A DNA stretch of 64,000 nucleotides, from positions 186,001 to 250,000 of the forward strand of contig NZ_FQUN01000004.1 in the NCBI RefSeq assembly GCF_900129005.1, read 5' to 3'. Source of the DNA: Leeuwenhoekiella marinoflava DSM 3653 (GTDB taxonomy: Bacteria; Bacteroidota; Bacteroidia; Flavobacteriales; Flavobacteriaceae). Both the position numbers and the translations under genes were made by a program. Every line of letters begins with the position of its first letter. Position 1 is the stretch's first letter. The notes below the pieces were generated by a model that was given only the letters and a program-made list of their open reading frames with translations, searched no databases and had not been told where the DNA came from. This document shows, piece after piece, positions 1 through 8,365 of the stretch.

Positions 1-430
1 ATCGATGATTTTCAAATACTTCTAAAGCAGTTTTTAAAAATCCGATTAAACCTATTCCAAAAATTAATATTCCAATAGATAATTGTTGTAATTTCTCATA
101 AGCAGAACTAAAATATCCAAAAATTCCAATAGCTATAGTAGAGAAAGTCATTAAACTTAAAACGCCAATTGCAACTTTGCCTTTTTTGGGGTTTTCCCAA
201 ATTTTTTTAGAGAAATTATTCTGGGTTTTTGTCGTGTCTTGTAATGTAGAAATGCTTATTCCTAAACCCATAAATATGAGTGTGTAATTATAATTCTCAA
301 AAATTATATCTGGATTCTCTTTTAGATAGTCAAATCCTTTCAAGTAAGGAGCCAAAGCATAGAATAAACCAATCAACATTAATGGATATTGAAGATAGCT
401 TATTAATTGAAAAATCTTTCTATAGTTCAT
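1..430 (-). CDS. Hypothetical multi-pass membrane protein (partial, cut by window edge)
   Basis: An open frame reads from an ATG at 430 to the left edge without a stop, giving 143 visible residues; the C terminus lies outside the window. Four hydrophobic stretches are visible at about residues 9-30, 48-63, 86-107 and 117-132, which suggests an inner-membrane protein. A hydrophilic loop rich in Lys, Asn and Gln separates the second and third segments. I do not recognise the family, and the neighbouring panB gives no clue to function. The frame is convincing because it is long and alternates hydrophobic helices with charged loops. Confidence 0.7.
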   Translation of the reverse strand, partial: MNYRKIFQLISYLQYPLMLIGLFYALAPYLKGFDYLKENPDIIFENYNYTLIFMGLGISISTLQDTTKTQNNFSKKIWENPKKGKVAIGVLSLMTFSTIAIGIFGYFSSAYEKLQQLSIGILIFGIGLIGFLKTALEVFENHR

Positions 431-500
431 AAGGGAAATTATATTCTAGATGAAAGCATTCCAAAAGTAGCTATATTTTAGACTTCCCACTTTATATTTT

Positions 501-1319
501 TTAGTACTGCTCGTCATCACTCGGGAAATCTACCGCTTTTACATCAGAAATGTATTGCTCAAAAGCTCCGGTCATTTGCGTGTGCAGATCCAGATATCTT
601 CTTAAAAAGCGCGGACTGAACTCCTGGCTCATTCCCAGCATATCGTGCATCACCAAAACCTGTCCGTCAACACCATTACCGGCACCAATGCCTATTACCG
701 GAATTGTTAAACTTTCGGCTACTTCTTTAGCAAGCTTGCTGGGTACTTTTTCCAGTACAACGGCAAAACATCCTATTTTCTCAAGAAGTAGAGCATCGTC
801 TTTCAGTTTTTGAGCTTCTGCTTCTTCTTTAGCGCGTACGGTATATGTACCAAATTTATATATAGACTGTGGAGTAAGTCCCAAATGTCCCATTACAGGA
901 ATTCCGGCATTTAGAATACGTTTGATAGATTCTTTAATTTCTTTACCACCTTCTAATTTCAAAGCATGTCCGCCGCTTTCTTTCATAATGCGTATAGCAG
1001 AGCGAAGCGCTTCTTTAGGATCACTTTGATAACTCCCAAAAGGTAAATCAACTACAACCAGAGATCTTTTAATGGCTCTTATAACCGAAGATGCATGGTA
1101 GATCATCTGATCAAGTGTGATGGGTAGCGTAGTCTCATGACCTGCCATCACATTAGAAGCTGAGTCGCCTACCAAAATCACATCTATACCAGCGCGGTCA
1201 ACAATCTTTGCCATTGTATAATCATAAGCCGTAAGCATTGCGATTTTTTCACCGTGACTTTTCATCTCGGTAAGTGATTTAACGGTTATTCTTTTGTATT
1301 CTTTTTTTGCTGCAGACAT
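501..1319 (-). CDS. panB: 3-methyl-2-oxobutanoate hydroxymethyltransferase (PanB)
   Basis: PanB makes ketopantoate from 2-oxoisovalerate and methylene-tetrahydrofolate, the first committed step of pantothenate and coenzyme A synthesis, in the cytoplasm. The 272-residue protein matches the usual length of about 265. Visible active-site features are the metal-binding aspartates in VGDSAS (residue 52) and VVDLPFG (residue 91), the metal-binding glutamate in KLEGG (about 123) and the catalytic glutamate in VLEKVP (about 190). It is transcribed alone on the minus strand; no panC or panD is nearby. A TACTTTTA element upstream (1341-1348) is a weak promoter candidate. Confidence 0.97.
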   Translation of the reverse strand: MSAAKKEYKRITVKSLTEMKSHGEKIAMLTAYDYTMAKIVDRAGIDVILVGDSASNVMAGHETTLPITLDQMIYHASSVIRAIKRSLVVVDLPFGSYQSDPKEALRSAIRIMKESGGHALKLEGGKEIKESIKRILNAGIPVMGHLGLTPQSIYKFGTYTVRAKEEAEAQKLKDDALLLEKIGCFAVVLEKVPSKLAKEVAESLTIPVIGIGAGNGVDGQVLVMHDMLGMSQEFSPRFLRRYLDLHTQMTGAFEQYISDVKAVDFPSDDEQY

Positions 1320-1358
1320 AGCACAATTTTTAAATGCGGGTAAAAGTAGTAAATTACT

Positions 1359-1382
1359 AGATAATCGAGATAAAATGGGCTT
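1359..1382 (+). repeat. Possible head fragment of the dispersed intergenic repeat
   Basis: The bases ATAATCGAGAT followed by an A-rich stretch and ATG resemble the first 21 bases of the full repeat copies at 1948 and 11772. Only the head is present. It lies between panB and the NTF2-like gene. The match is short, so this is tentative. Confidence 0.3.
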
Positions 1383-1464
1383 AGAGCTTCTCGTGAATTG
1401 AAAAACAGAATTTTAATCAACTGTTTATGCTGTTGTCTTGAAGCAGTTTAGCAAATGGTATTTT

Positions 1465-1914
1465 ATGAAAAGAATTGTAGTGCTACTCGTTTTGATGTCT
1501 ATGAATTATTTGCATGCACAAGAAGATACGTATCCTGAAGAAACGGTGGTCGCTTTTTTTAATGCTTTTCATCAGCAAGATACACTAGCCCTAAAAGAAT
1601 TGGTATACGATACCATAAAAATGCAGTCCGTTCAAGCTAAGCCAGATGGTACGGTAAAGATTTCTACCAGTGGTTTTAACGCCTTTTTAAAATCGATAGC
1701 CTCTATTCCTCAGGGAGTGAATTTTGAAGAGCGTATTCTGGATTATCAGGTGCGTTTAGACGGATTGATGGCTAATGTGTGGACACCTTATGAGTTTTAT
1801 ATTAATGGTGAAATGAGCCATTGCGGGGTGAATAGTTTTCAACTGATTTGGGTAGATAAACACTGGAAGGTATTTTACATTGTAGATACCCGAAAATCAG
1901 AAAGCTGCGAATAA
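1465..1914 (+). CDS. Exported NTF2-like (SnoaL/DUF4440-type) protein
   Basis: A 149-residue protein with an N-terminal signal peptide (hydrophobic core MKRIVVLLVLMSM, cleavage near HAQ|E). I chose the ATG at 1465 because it begins the signal peptide; an upstream in-frame TTG at 1438 would only add a poor extension. After cleavage the pattern of an opening helix (EETVVAFFNAFHQQDT), then beta strands, ending in a WKVFYIVDTR strand, is typical of the nuclear-transport-factor-2-like fold. Bacteroidota have many such small periplasmic proteins, mostly of unknown role. Two cysteines (HCGV and the C-terminal SCE) could form a disulfide. Function is not assigned. Confidence 0.75.
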   Translation: MKRIVVLLVLMSMNYLHAQEDTYPEETVVAFFNAFHQQDTLALKELVYDTIKMQSVQAKPDGTVKISTSGFNAFLKSIASIPQGVNFEERILDYQVRLDGLMANVWTPYEFYINGEMSHCGVNSFQLIWVDKHWKVFYIVDTRKSESCE

Positions 1915-1947
1915 TCATTTTGCAGTTTTAAAGTAATTAATCTTTAT

Positions 1948-2042
1948 TCGATAATCGAGATTTAAATGTTCTGAGGCTTGCCTCGAAGCCAAAAGCTGTT
2001 TCCTTTTAATAGCTTGTGGGCTTAGCCCGGGCGGTTTACTCA
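1948..2042 (+). repeat. Dispersed intergenic repeat, copy 1
   Basis: This 95-base noncoding element begins with TCGATAATCGAGATTTAAAT, continues with a GGCTTGCCTCGAAG core, AAAAGCTGTTTCCTTTTA, GCTTGTGGGCTT, and ends in GGTTTACTCA. The same ordered blocks recur at 11772-11887 and, more diverged, at 19166-19308. This copy lies between the convergent ends of the NTF2-like gene and sdaA. It lacks the small CTGCC/GGCAG hairpin block that the other two copies carry. Confidence 0.75.
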
Positions 2043-2082
2043 CCCCCAAAAAATAACCGTATAGTTGTTAGAAAATAACGAA

Positions 2083-3516
2083 CTAGCAATCACTCAAAGC
2101 CACATTTACGGCCAGACCGCCTTCACTGGTTTCTTTGTACTTAGAATTCATGTCTTTTGCAGTTTGCCACATCGTCTCTATTACTTTATCTAAAGGCACT
2201 TTTGCATTCCTTGAATCGGTATCCAAAGCCATTTCACAAGCGTTGATCGCTTTGATTGCTCCCATTGCATTACGCTCTATACAGGGTATTTGTACCAGGC
2301 CTCCAATAGGATCGCAAGTAAGTCCCAGGTGATGTTCCATTGCGATTTCACTCGCCATAAGAACTTGCTCTGGAGTGCCGCCCATCAGTTCGGTAAGTGC
2401 TCCTGCAGCCATTGCACTAGAGACTCCTATCTCTGCCTGGCAACCGCCCATAGCAGCAGAAATGGTAGCTCCTTTTTTAAAGAGACTGCCTATTTCGCCG
2501 GCTACCAGCATAAATTGTTTGACATCATTAAAGTTGGCATCGTGATTTTCAATAACCATATAATACATCATCACAGCCGGTATAACCCCTGCGCTTCCGT
2601 TTGTGGGTGCGGTTACCACGCGTCCCAGAGAAGCATTGACTTCGTTAACCGCAAGAGCAAAACAGGATACCCATTTAAGTATTTGTCTGAATTTTACTTC
2701 GGTGCTACGAATGGCGGTAATCCATTCTTCAGGCGTGGTGTATTGACGATCTCCAATAAGGGTTTTGTGCGTGTCAAAAGCTCTGCGACGTACGTTGAGT
2801 CCGCCGGGTAATGTTCCTTCTGTATGACAGCCGGTGTACATCGAGTCAAGCATCACTTCCCAGATTTGTTTCAGCTTAAAATCTATTTCTTCTTCAGACG
2901 CTAATGATTGTTCATTTGCCATCACAACCTCCGAAATTTTAAGATTTTCGGTATTGCAAAAAGCCAGTAATTCTTTCCCGGATTGTACCGGAAATGGAAA
3001 TTCTTTCAGTTTTTCTTGCTTGGCTTTAGAGCGCAGGCGTTCTTCCTGCACCACAAAACCACCGCCTATAGAATAATAGGTTTCTGAAGTGCGTTTACCG
3101 GTATTCAGTTTTGCTCGAAAAGTGATTCCGTTAGGATGAAATTCTTTGAATTTTTTATTGAAAACAATAGCGCTTTTAGAATCAAAATCAATTTCGGTTT
3201 CGCTATTCAATTGAATCTTCTTTGTGGTTTCTATACGCTCAATAACCTTAGGGATATCTTCTATAGGAAAGCGTTGCGGATCTAAACCTTCTAAACCCAA
3301 AAGTACCGCAATATCAGTTGCATGGCCTTTACCGGTAAGCGATAAGGAGCCGTAGAGTTCTACTGTAATATCAGTAATGCTATCAAATTTGTTTTTCGCT
3401 TTCAGCTTATCAATCCATCGTAAGGCTGCTCTCCACGGTCCCAAAGTGTGTGAACTAGACGGTCCCACACCAATCTTAAGCATATCAAAAACGCTGATAC
3501 TTTCTATTTTACGCAT
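2083..3516 (-). CDS. sdaA: L-serine ammonia-lyase, iron-sulfur dependent
   Basis: Deaminates L-serine to pyruvate and ammonia using an oxygen-sensitive [4Fe-4S] cluster. The 477-residue protein is the single-chain form. The N-terminal domain starts with the family signature SVFDMLKIGVGPSSSHTLGP (residues 8-27). The catalytic domain carries the asparagine-rich APTNGSAG motif and three cysteines placed as expected for the cluster, in MGGCQAE, LTCDPIGG and IPCIERN. A good -7 element (TATATTTG on the minus strand, 3533-3540) lies 17 bases upstream of the ATG, so the gene is probably transcribed alone and divergently from the umuD-like operon. Confidence 0.96.
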   Translation of the reverse strand: MRKIESISVFDMLKIGVGPSSSHTLGPWRAALRWIDKLKAKNKFDSITDITVELYGSLSLTGKGHATDIAVLLGLEGLDPQRFPIEDIPKVIERIETTKKIQLNSETEIDFDSKSAIVFNKKFKEFHPNGITFRAKLNTGKRTSETYYSIGGGFVVQEERLRSKAKQEKLKEFPFPVQSGKELLAFCNTENLKISEVVMANEQSLASEEEIDFKLKQIWEVMLDSMYTGCHTEGTLPGGLNVRRRAFDTHKTLIGDRQYTTPEEWITAIRSTEVKFRQILKWVSCFALAVNEVNASLGRVVTAPTNGSAGVIPAVMMYYMVIENHDANFNDVKQFMLVAGEIGSLFKKGATISAAMGGCQAEIGVSSAMAAGALTELMGGTPEQVLMASEIAMEHHLGLTCDPIGGLVQIPCIERNAMGAIKAINACEMALDTDSRNAKVPLDKVIETMWQTAKDMNSKYKETSEGGLAVNVALSDC

Positions 3517-3532
3517 ACTGAGAATTTGGTGT

Positions 3533-3540
3533 CAAATATA
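3533..3540 (-). promoter_or_regulatory. sdaA promoter -7 element
   Basis: Read on the minus strand this is TATATTTG, a perfect match to the Bacteroidota -7 consensus TAnnTTTG, placed so that transcription would start about 10 bases before the sdaA ATG. No clear -33 TTTG is visible. Confidence 0.5.
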
Positions 3541-3587
3541 GAATAATTCATAGAGCTGAAAATCTAATATTGTCTTGTAAATTAACT

Positions 3588-3617
3588 GGAATATTTCCTT
3601 TTTAAAGGATATATTCC
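3588..3617. promoter_or_regulatory. Operator-like 14-base dyad upstream of the umuD-like/umuC operon
   Basis: The arms GGAATATTTCCTTT (3588-3601) and AAAGGATATATTCC (3604-3617) are inverted repeats with one mismatch and a two-base centre. The right arm ends one base before the -7 element TATTTTTG at 3619-3626, which in turn lies just before the ATG at 3631. A bound protein would cover the core promoter. Given the damage-tolerance genes downstream, a LexA-like or other repressor site is a reasonable inference; a terminator is unlikely in this position. Confidence 0.6.
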
Positions 3618-3618
3618 A

Positions 3619-3626
3619 TATTTTTG
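3619..3626 (+). promoter_or_regulatory. umuD-like operon -7 element
   Basis: TATTTTTG fits the Bacteroidota TAnnTTTG consensus. It ends four bases before the start codon, so the transcript would have almost no leader. Confidence 0.55.
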
Positions 3627-3630
3627 AAAA

Positions 3631-3999
3631 ATGGAATTTGAAGAATTATACAAAATTAAAACGCCAGATGAAGTGCACCAAGCCGGTACTTCTAAACAAA
3701 CCGGTTTTCCGAGTCCGGCGACGCATTACTTAGAAAGTACTATAGATTTAAATTCGATTTTAACTTCAAATCGGGATGCCACTTTTTTTATTCGCATCAG
3801 CGGTAACGGATGGAAAGCTTATAATATCTTGAATCAAGATGTGCTTATTATAGACCGGGCAGCAGTTGCAAAACCCGGTAAATTAGCGCTGGTGGTTAAA
3901 GCAGGCAGCTTTAAAATCGAACGCCTAACCGCAGCATCTGCTAAAAAGGATGAATTGACCGTTTGGGGCGTGGTAACTTATATCATTCACTCCGTATGA
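3631..3999 (+). CDS. UmuD-like (S24-family) protein lacking the autoprotease residues
   Basis: The 122-residue protein lines up with UmuD across its length: [12 protein letters not shown] matches the UmuD GFPSPA segment, and [16 protein letters not shown] and VLIIDR follow in order. In classical UmuD this region holds the nucleophile serine (SGDSM) and a lysine (TVKKL). Here they read SGNGW and FKIERL, so serine and lysine are replaced by Gly and Glu. The cleavage-site Cys-Gly reads Thr-Gly. It is therefore probably a non-cleaving structural partner of UmuC; it is also shorter at the N terminus. The stop overlaps the umuC start (ATGA), which indicates translational coupling. Confidence 0.88.
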   Translation: MEFEELYKIKTPDEVHQAGTSKQTGFPSPATHYLESTIDLNSILTSNRDATFFIRISGNGWKAYNILNQDVLIIDRAAVAKPGKLALVVKAGSFKIERLTAASAKKDELTVWGVVTYIIHSV

Positions 4000-5276
4000 T
4001 AGCACTGGTAGATTGCAATAGCTTTTATGCCTCGTGCGAGCAAGTCTTTAGACCTGATTTGTGGGGGAAACCTGTGGTTGTTTTAAGTAATAATGATGGT
4101 TGTGTGATTGCGGCTAATAAAGAAGCCAAAGCGCTTACTGATATCCCCATGTTTGAACCCGTTTTTAAGATCAAAAAATTACTGCTCGAAAATCAGGTTA
4201 TTTTTTTTTCTTCAAATTATACACTGTACGGAGAGATGTCCCAGCGTGTGATGAATACGCTGAAGCTTTTTTCGCCACAAGTTGAGATTTACAGTATTGA
4301 TGAATCGTTTATTGATCTGGCTAATATGAAATTTATAGATCTGAATACACACGGACATCAGATTAAGAATACCGTTTTGCGACATACCGGTTTGCCTGTA
4401 GGCGTGGGAATCGCGCCCACTAAAGTTTTAGCAAAATTAGCCAACAGCATGTCTAAAAAAATAACCGGCTACGATCACGTTTGTGTTCTGGATACGGCTG
4501 AAAAATGCATTAAAGCTTTACAAAAGGCCGAACTCAAAGATGTTTGGGGTATTGGCAAACAACACCGCAAGCGTTTAAATAATCAAGGAATTTTTAGTGC
4601 TTATGAATTTGCCTATGATGTTTCATTAGCGTGGGTTCGTAAGAATATGACTGTCGTAGGAGAGCGTATCTGGCGGGAGTTACGCGGTGAGTCTTGTCTC
4701 ACGTTGGCCATGCTTCCTAAAGCCAAAAAAGCGATAGGAACTGCAAAGTCCTTTGGTAAAAAACTTACCGATTTGGGGATGATCGAAGAGGCTTGTGCCT
4801 ATTATATTGCCGAAGTGAGCGAGGTGTTACGCAATCAGAATTCTTGTGCACAATATATTCAGGTGTTTTTACAAACCAATTACCACAGCGATCGAGATGC
4901 CCAATATTCAAAAAGTGTTACGGTAACGCTGAGTACGGCAACGAATGATACTTATATCTTAACCCGCGAAGCTAAAAAAGCTTTACAAACCATTTACAAA
5001 CCCGGTTACCGCTATAAAAAAGTGGGGGTAAACTTAAGTGGATTGATTCCGCAGGAATATGTGCAGACCAATATATTTGAGCAAGAAATAACCAAAGACC
5101 GCAGACAACTTATGCGCACGGTAGATAAACTCAATCAGAAATATGGTAAGTCTACCGTTTGCTCGGCATTAGTGGGAAACCGTATCAGCGAATGGGAACT
5201 GGTGAAAAATGACCGAAGCCCCAGATATACTACGCAGTGGACAGAGCTACTGAAGATTGATTCGGAGTATCTGTAA
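3996..5276 (+). CDS. umuC: Y-family translesion DNA polymerase V catalytic subunit (UmuC)
   Basis: An error-prone polymerase that copies past DNA lesions. I chose the ATG at 3996 because [15 protein letters not shown] is the canonical start; it overlaps the umuD-like stop as ATGA. The protein is 426 residues. Metal-binding acidic residues are visible in VDCNSF (Asp6) and YSIDESF (Asp102, Glu103). [15 protein letters not shown] is the conserved palm segment, a helix-hairpin-helix ([13 protein letters not shown]) follows near residue 180, and the C-terminal half is the little-finger plus UmuC-type tail. There is no obvious truncation. Confidence 0.95.
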   Translation: MIALVDCNSFYASCEQVFRPDLWGKPVVVLSNNDGCVIAANKEAKALTDIPMFEPVFKIKKLLLENQVIFFSSNYTLYGEMSQRVMNTLKLFSPQVEIYSIDESFIDLANMKFIDLNTHGHQIKNTVLRHTGLPVGVGIAPTKVLAKLANSMSKKITGYDHVCVLDTAEKCIKALQKAELKDVWGIGKQHRKRLNNQGIFSAYEFAYDVSLAWVRKNMTVVGERIWRELRGESCLTLAMLPKAKKAIGTAKSFGKKLTDLGMIEEACAYYIAEVSEVLRNQNSCAQYIQVFLQTNYHSDRDAQYSKSVTVTLSTATNDTYILTREAKKALQTIYKPGYRYKKVGVNLSGLIPQEYVQTNIFEQEITKDRRQLMRTVDKLNQKYGKSTVCSALVGNRISEWELVKNDRSPRYTTQWTELLKIDSEYL

Positions 5277-5326
5277 GTTTAATGGCTGATTGTTAAAATG
5301 TTACAGTATTTTGGTTTTATTGGTAT

Positions 5327-5998
5327 TCAACTCGATACTCTAAATAAAATCACCAGCAAGGGAATCAAATTATTAATGGCGTGTAAAGCGATGGACCATT
5401 CTAATTTTTGGTTCTTGATTTTAAGATAACCAAAAGCAAAGCCGGCAAACACACGTGGCGTGATGAGCATAAGCAGCGGAATATTAAAAACAAAGTCGGC
5501 TACATAATTGGTAATATGAAACAGTCCAAAAATTAGCGAACTGATACACCAGAGGACAATTACATGTTTTGACAAGAAGGCACGAAGGCGTCTTGCTTTT
5601 ATAGGTGGTATTAACTGGCCAATTATGTAGATCAGGCTTACCAGTAAAATGACCAGAAATATGATTTTCACAAATGGGTTTATTTCGTTTGGAATGTATT
5701 GCGAAATGATAAACACCGGCCAGCTGGCGATAAAATAAGCAAGGTCGTAATGCGAAGGTTTTAATAAGGATCTAAACAGCATTTCTTCTAATGCAGGACC
5801 TAAGACCAGAATCATTATAAAAGCTTGCACGGGACTGTCTTTTATAAATGACTTGAGACTGCTTTGCTCATAAGAAGCGAGTTCAACTTCCGGATAGATG
5901 ATATTGATGATGAGAATACCCAGCGCATAAACGGCATAGAGCAGGAGTAAGAGGCTAAGACTCTTAGTAAAGTAGTGTTGTTTATATTTTGAAGTCAA
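5327..5998 (-). CDS. CPBP-family intramembrane metalloprotease
   Basis: A 223-residue multi-pass membrane protein of the CAAX-protease/bacteriocin-processing (Abi) family. The three motifs are present: EEMLFRSL (EExxxR, about residues 67-74), FGLFHITNY (FxxxH) and HAINN (HxxxN) near the C terminus. These residues bind the metal inside the membrane. About six hydrophobic segments are visible. The substrate is unknown, and nothing nearby suggests a bacteriocin or a prenylated partner. It reads away from dnaK across a 249-base region. Confidence 0.85.
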   Translation of the reverse strand: MTSKYKQHYFTKSLSLLLLLYAVYALGILIINIIYPEVELASYEQSSLKSFIKDSPVQAFIMILVLGPALEEMLFRSLLKPSHYDLAYFIASWPVFIISQYIPNEINPFVKIIFLVILLVSLIYIIGQLIPPIKARRLRAFLSKHVIVLWCISSLIFGLFHITNYVADFVFNIPLLMLITPRVFAGFAFGYLKIKNQKLEWSIALHAINNLIPLLVILFRVSS

Positions 5999-6083
5999 GG
6001 GGGACGTATGAGCGTATAAATTTACGTTTTTAAAACTGCAAAAGGGATCGTAACAGAAATCCTCCTGCCTTTAGCAGAAGCTT

Positions 6084-6105
6084 GTAGTGGATAGCCCGCC
6101 ACTAC
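6084..6105. other. Perfect 7-bp hairpin in the dnaK upstream region
   Basis: GTAGTGG (6084-6090) pairs with CCACTAC (6099-6105) around the loop ATAGCCCG. It sits in a GC-richer island (about 6060-6130) unlike the surrounding AT-rich sequence. No oligo-T follows on either strand, so it is not a classical terminator. Only one copy is seen here. Confidence 0.4.
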
Positions 6106-6158
6106 GGCTGCGATAGCGGTGTAGGGGTTTGCTCAAAAGACCAATACAAAATGATTTA

Positions 6159-6171
6159 TGACAGCTTGTCA
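6159..6171. promoter_or_regulatory. Candidate operator TGACA-N3-TGTCA upstream of dnaK
   Basis: TGACA and TGTCA form a perfect five-base dyad around GCT, 77 bases before the dnaK start. No CIRCE element (TTAGCACTC inverted repeat) is visible, so this is the best visible candidate for a heat-shock control site. The assignment is inference only. Confidence 0.35.
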
Positions 6172-6247
6172 GTATTATTTCTAGTGGCATAAAGATTGAC
6201 TTTAACAGACCGAATGAAATTTAATAACACTTAAAATTATATATAAC

Positions 6248-8164
6248 ATGAGTAAGATCATAGGAATTGACTTAGGTACTACTAACTCCTGTGTTGCCGT
6301 GATGGAAGGTAACGAACCAGTAGTTATACCTAATGGAGAAGGGAAAAGAACAACCCCGTCTGTTATAGCATTTGTAGAAGGAGGGGAAATCAAAGTAGGT
6401 GATCCTGCAAAAAGACAAGCGGTAACTAACCCAACCAAAACGATATCTTCTATCAAGCGTTTTATGGGTAACAAGTACAGCGAGTCTAATAAAGAATTAG
6501 AAAATGTTGCTTACAACGTAAAAAAAGGCGACAACGATACGCCACGTGTAGATATCGACGGGCGTTTATATACACCTCAAGAATTGTCTGCAATGATTCT
6601 TCAGAAAATGAAGAAAACTGCAGAAGATTATTTAGGTCACGAAGTGACAGGAGCAGTAATTACTGTACCAGCTTACTTTAATGACTCGCAGCGTCAGGCT
6701 ACAAAAGAAGCTGGTGAGATTGCAGGTTTAAAAGTAGAGCGTATTATTAACGAGCCTACTTCTGCAGCATTAGCTTATGGTCTTGATAAAAAAGACAGCG
6801 ATCAAAAAATCGTAGTATTTGACTTTGGTGGTGGTACGCATGATGTTTCTATCTTAGAATTAGGAGACGGTGTATTTGAAGTACTTTCTACTGATGGTGA
6901 CACACACTTAGGTGGTGATGACGTAGATAGTAAAATTATCAACTGGTTAGCAGAAGAATTTAAGTCTGAAGAGGATATGGATCTTCGTAAAGATCCTATG
7001 GCGCTTCAACGTCTAAAAGAAGCTGCTGAGAAAGCAAAAATTGAGCTTTCTTCTTCTAACCAAACTGAGATTAACTTGCCTTATGTAACGGCTACTGCTA
7101 GTGGACCAAAACACTTAGTACGTACACTAACCCGTTCTAAATTTGAGCAATTAATAGACGATCTCGTAAAAAGAACTATTGCTCCTTGTGAGACTGCACT
7201 TAAAGCTGCCGGTCTTTCTAAGAGTGATATTGATGAGATTATCTTAGTAGGTGGTTCTACACGTATCCCTGCTGTACAGGAAGCTGTAGAGAAATTCTTC
7301 GGTAAAAAACCTAGTAAAGGAGTAAATCCTGATGAGGTTGTAGCTGTAGGTGCTGCTATACAAGGTGGTGTATTAACCGGTGATGTAAAAGACGTATTGT
7401 TACTTGACGTAACACCTTTATCACTAGGTATTGAAACTATGGGGGGAGTAATGACAAAATTAATTGAGTCTAACACAACAATCCCAACTAAAAAGTCTCA
7501 GGTATTCTCTACTGCAGCAGATAATCAACCAAGTGTTGAGATTCACGTATTGCAAGGAGAGCGCCCAATGGCAAATGATAACAAGACTATAGGTCGTTTT
7601 CACTTAGATGGTATTCCACCAGCACAGCGCGGAACTCCTCAAATTGAAGTTATTTTTGATATTGATGCTAACGGTATCATCAAAGTAAGTGCAGAGGATA
7701 AAGCAACTGGTAAGAAACAAGATATTCGTATCGAAGCTTCTTCCGGTCTTACTGAAGAGGAAATCAAAAAGATGAAAGCAGATGCTGAAGCTAATGCAGA
7801 ATCTGATAAGCAAGCTAAGGAAAAAGTAGACAAGTTGAATGAGGCAGACCAGATGGTTTTCCAAACTGAGAAATTGTTGAAAGAATCTGGTGATAAATTA
7901 TCTGCAGATAACAAGACCAAGATTGAAGGAGCTCTTGAGGAACTTAAAGTTGCTCACGCTACCGGAGAATTAGAAAAAGTAAATCCTGCTTTAGATAATT
8001 TAAACGAGATCTGGAAGTCTGCTTCTGAAGAAATTTATAAAGCGCAAGCTGAAGGTGCTCAAGGTGGCCAACCAGGTCCAGATGCAGGTCAGCCTAAAGG
8101 CGACGCTGCAGAAGGTAACGCTGCAAGCGACGTTGAGGACGTAGATTTTGAAGAGGTAAAGTAA
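6248..8164 (+). CDS. dnaK: Molecular chaperone DnaK (Hsp70)
   Basis: The central cytoplasmic Hsp70 chaperone; it binds unfolded segments in an ATP-controlled cycle with DnaJ and GrpE, neither of which is in this window. The 638-residue length is normal. The start [15 protein letters not shown] holds the phosphate-binding loop. Further signatures are [11 protein letters not shown] (about 195) and [13 protein letters not shown] (about 337), then the linker [15 protein letters not shown] and the substrate-binding beta domain. The tail is Gly/Gln-rich and ends DVDFEEVK as in bacterial DnaK. It is monocistronic, followed by a hairpin-rich region and a strong terminator. Confidence 0.99.
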   Translation: MSKIIGIDLGTTNSCVAVMEGNEPVVIPNGEGKRTTPSVIAFVEGGEIKVGDPAKRQAVTNPTKTISSIKRFMGNKYSESNKELENVAYNVKKGDNDTPRVDIDGRLYTPQELSAMILQKMKKTAEDYLGHEVTGAVITVPAYFNDSQRQATKEAGEIAGLKVERIINEPTSAALAYGLDKKDSDQKIVVFDFGGGTHDVSILELGDGVFEVLSTDGDTHLGGDDVDSKIINWLAEEFKSEEDMDLRKDPMALQRLKEAAEKAKIELSSSNQTEINLPYVTATASGPKHLVRTLTRSKFEQLIDDLVKRTIAPCETALKAAGLSKSDIDEIILVGGSTRIPAVQEAVEKFFGKKPSKGVNPDEVVAVGAAIQGGVLTGDVKDVLLLDVTPLSLGIETMGGVMTKLIESNTTIPTKKSQVFSTAADNQPSVEIHVLQGERPMANDNKTIGRFHLDGIPPAQRGTPQIEVIFDIDANGIIKVSAEDKATGKKQDIRIEASSGLTEEEIKKMKADAEANAESDKQAKEKVDKLNEADQMVFQTEKLLKESGDKLSADNKTKIEGALEELKVAHATGELEKVNPALDNLNEIWKSASEEIYKAQAEGAQGGQPGPDAGQPKGDAAEGNAASDVEDVDFEEVK

Positions 8165-8173
8165 GCAGAGAAC

Positions 8174-8261
8174 TCAATCTGCTTAGCAGATTGATGTGAA
8201 TCGCTTATCCTGAATTCATTTCAGGATCTTTAAAAGTTGAATAACCAAAGGTATCTTTGGT
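8174..8261 (+). other. Three tandem hairpins in the dnaK 3' region
   Basis: Three perfect short hairpins follow the dnaK stop. They are TCAATCTGC/GCAGATTGA (8174-8194, 3-base loop), TCCTGAA/TTCAGGA (8208-8226, 5-base loop) and ACCAAAG/CTTTGGT (8244-8261, 4-base loop). None has a following T-run; the terminator proper comes next at 8275. The regular spacing suggests a structured 3' UTR, possibly stabilising the mRNA or released as a small RNA. Confidence 0.6.
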
Positions 8262-8274
8262 ACTTAATACTGAG

Positions 8275-8308
8275 AAAAAACCCCGATGCGTAAGCATTGG
8301 GGTTTTTT
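8275..8308 (+). terminator. Rho-independent terminator after dnaK
   Basis: AAAAAACCCCGATGC and GCATTGGGGTTTTTT pair around GTAA, giving a GC-rich stem followed by six T on the plus strand and six on the minus strand. It can serve dnaK and also the convergent araC-type gene that ends at 8366. Confidence 0.9.
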
Positions 8309-8365
8309 GATTAAGTTTAGTTTTACTTTAAATTAAAGTAAAAAGAGTTGGTTTTTGAGCTCTTA

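Noticed and set aside
2290-2811. 173-codon plus-strand open frame opposite sdaA
   Set aside because: It lies entirely within the well-supported sdaA gene on the other strand; its protein has no recognisable features.
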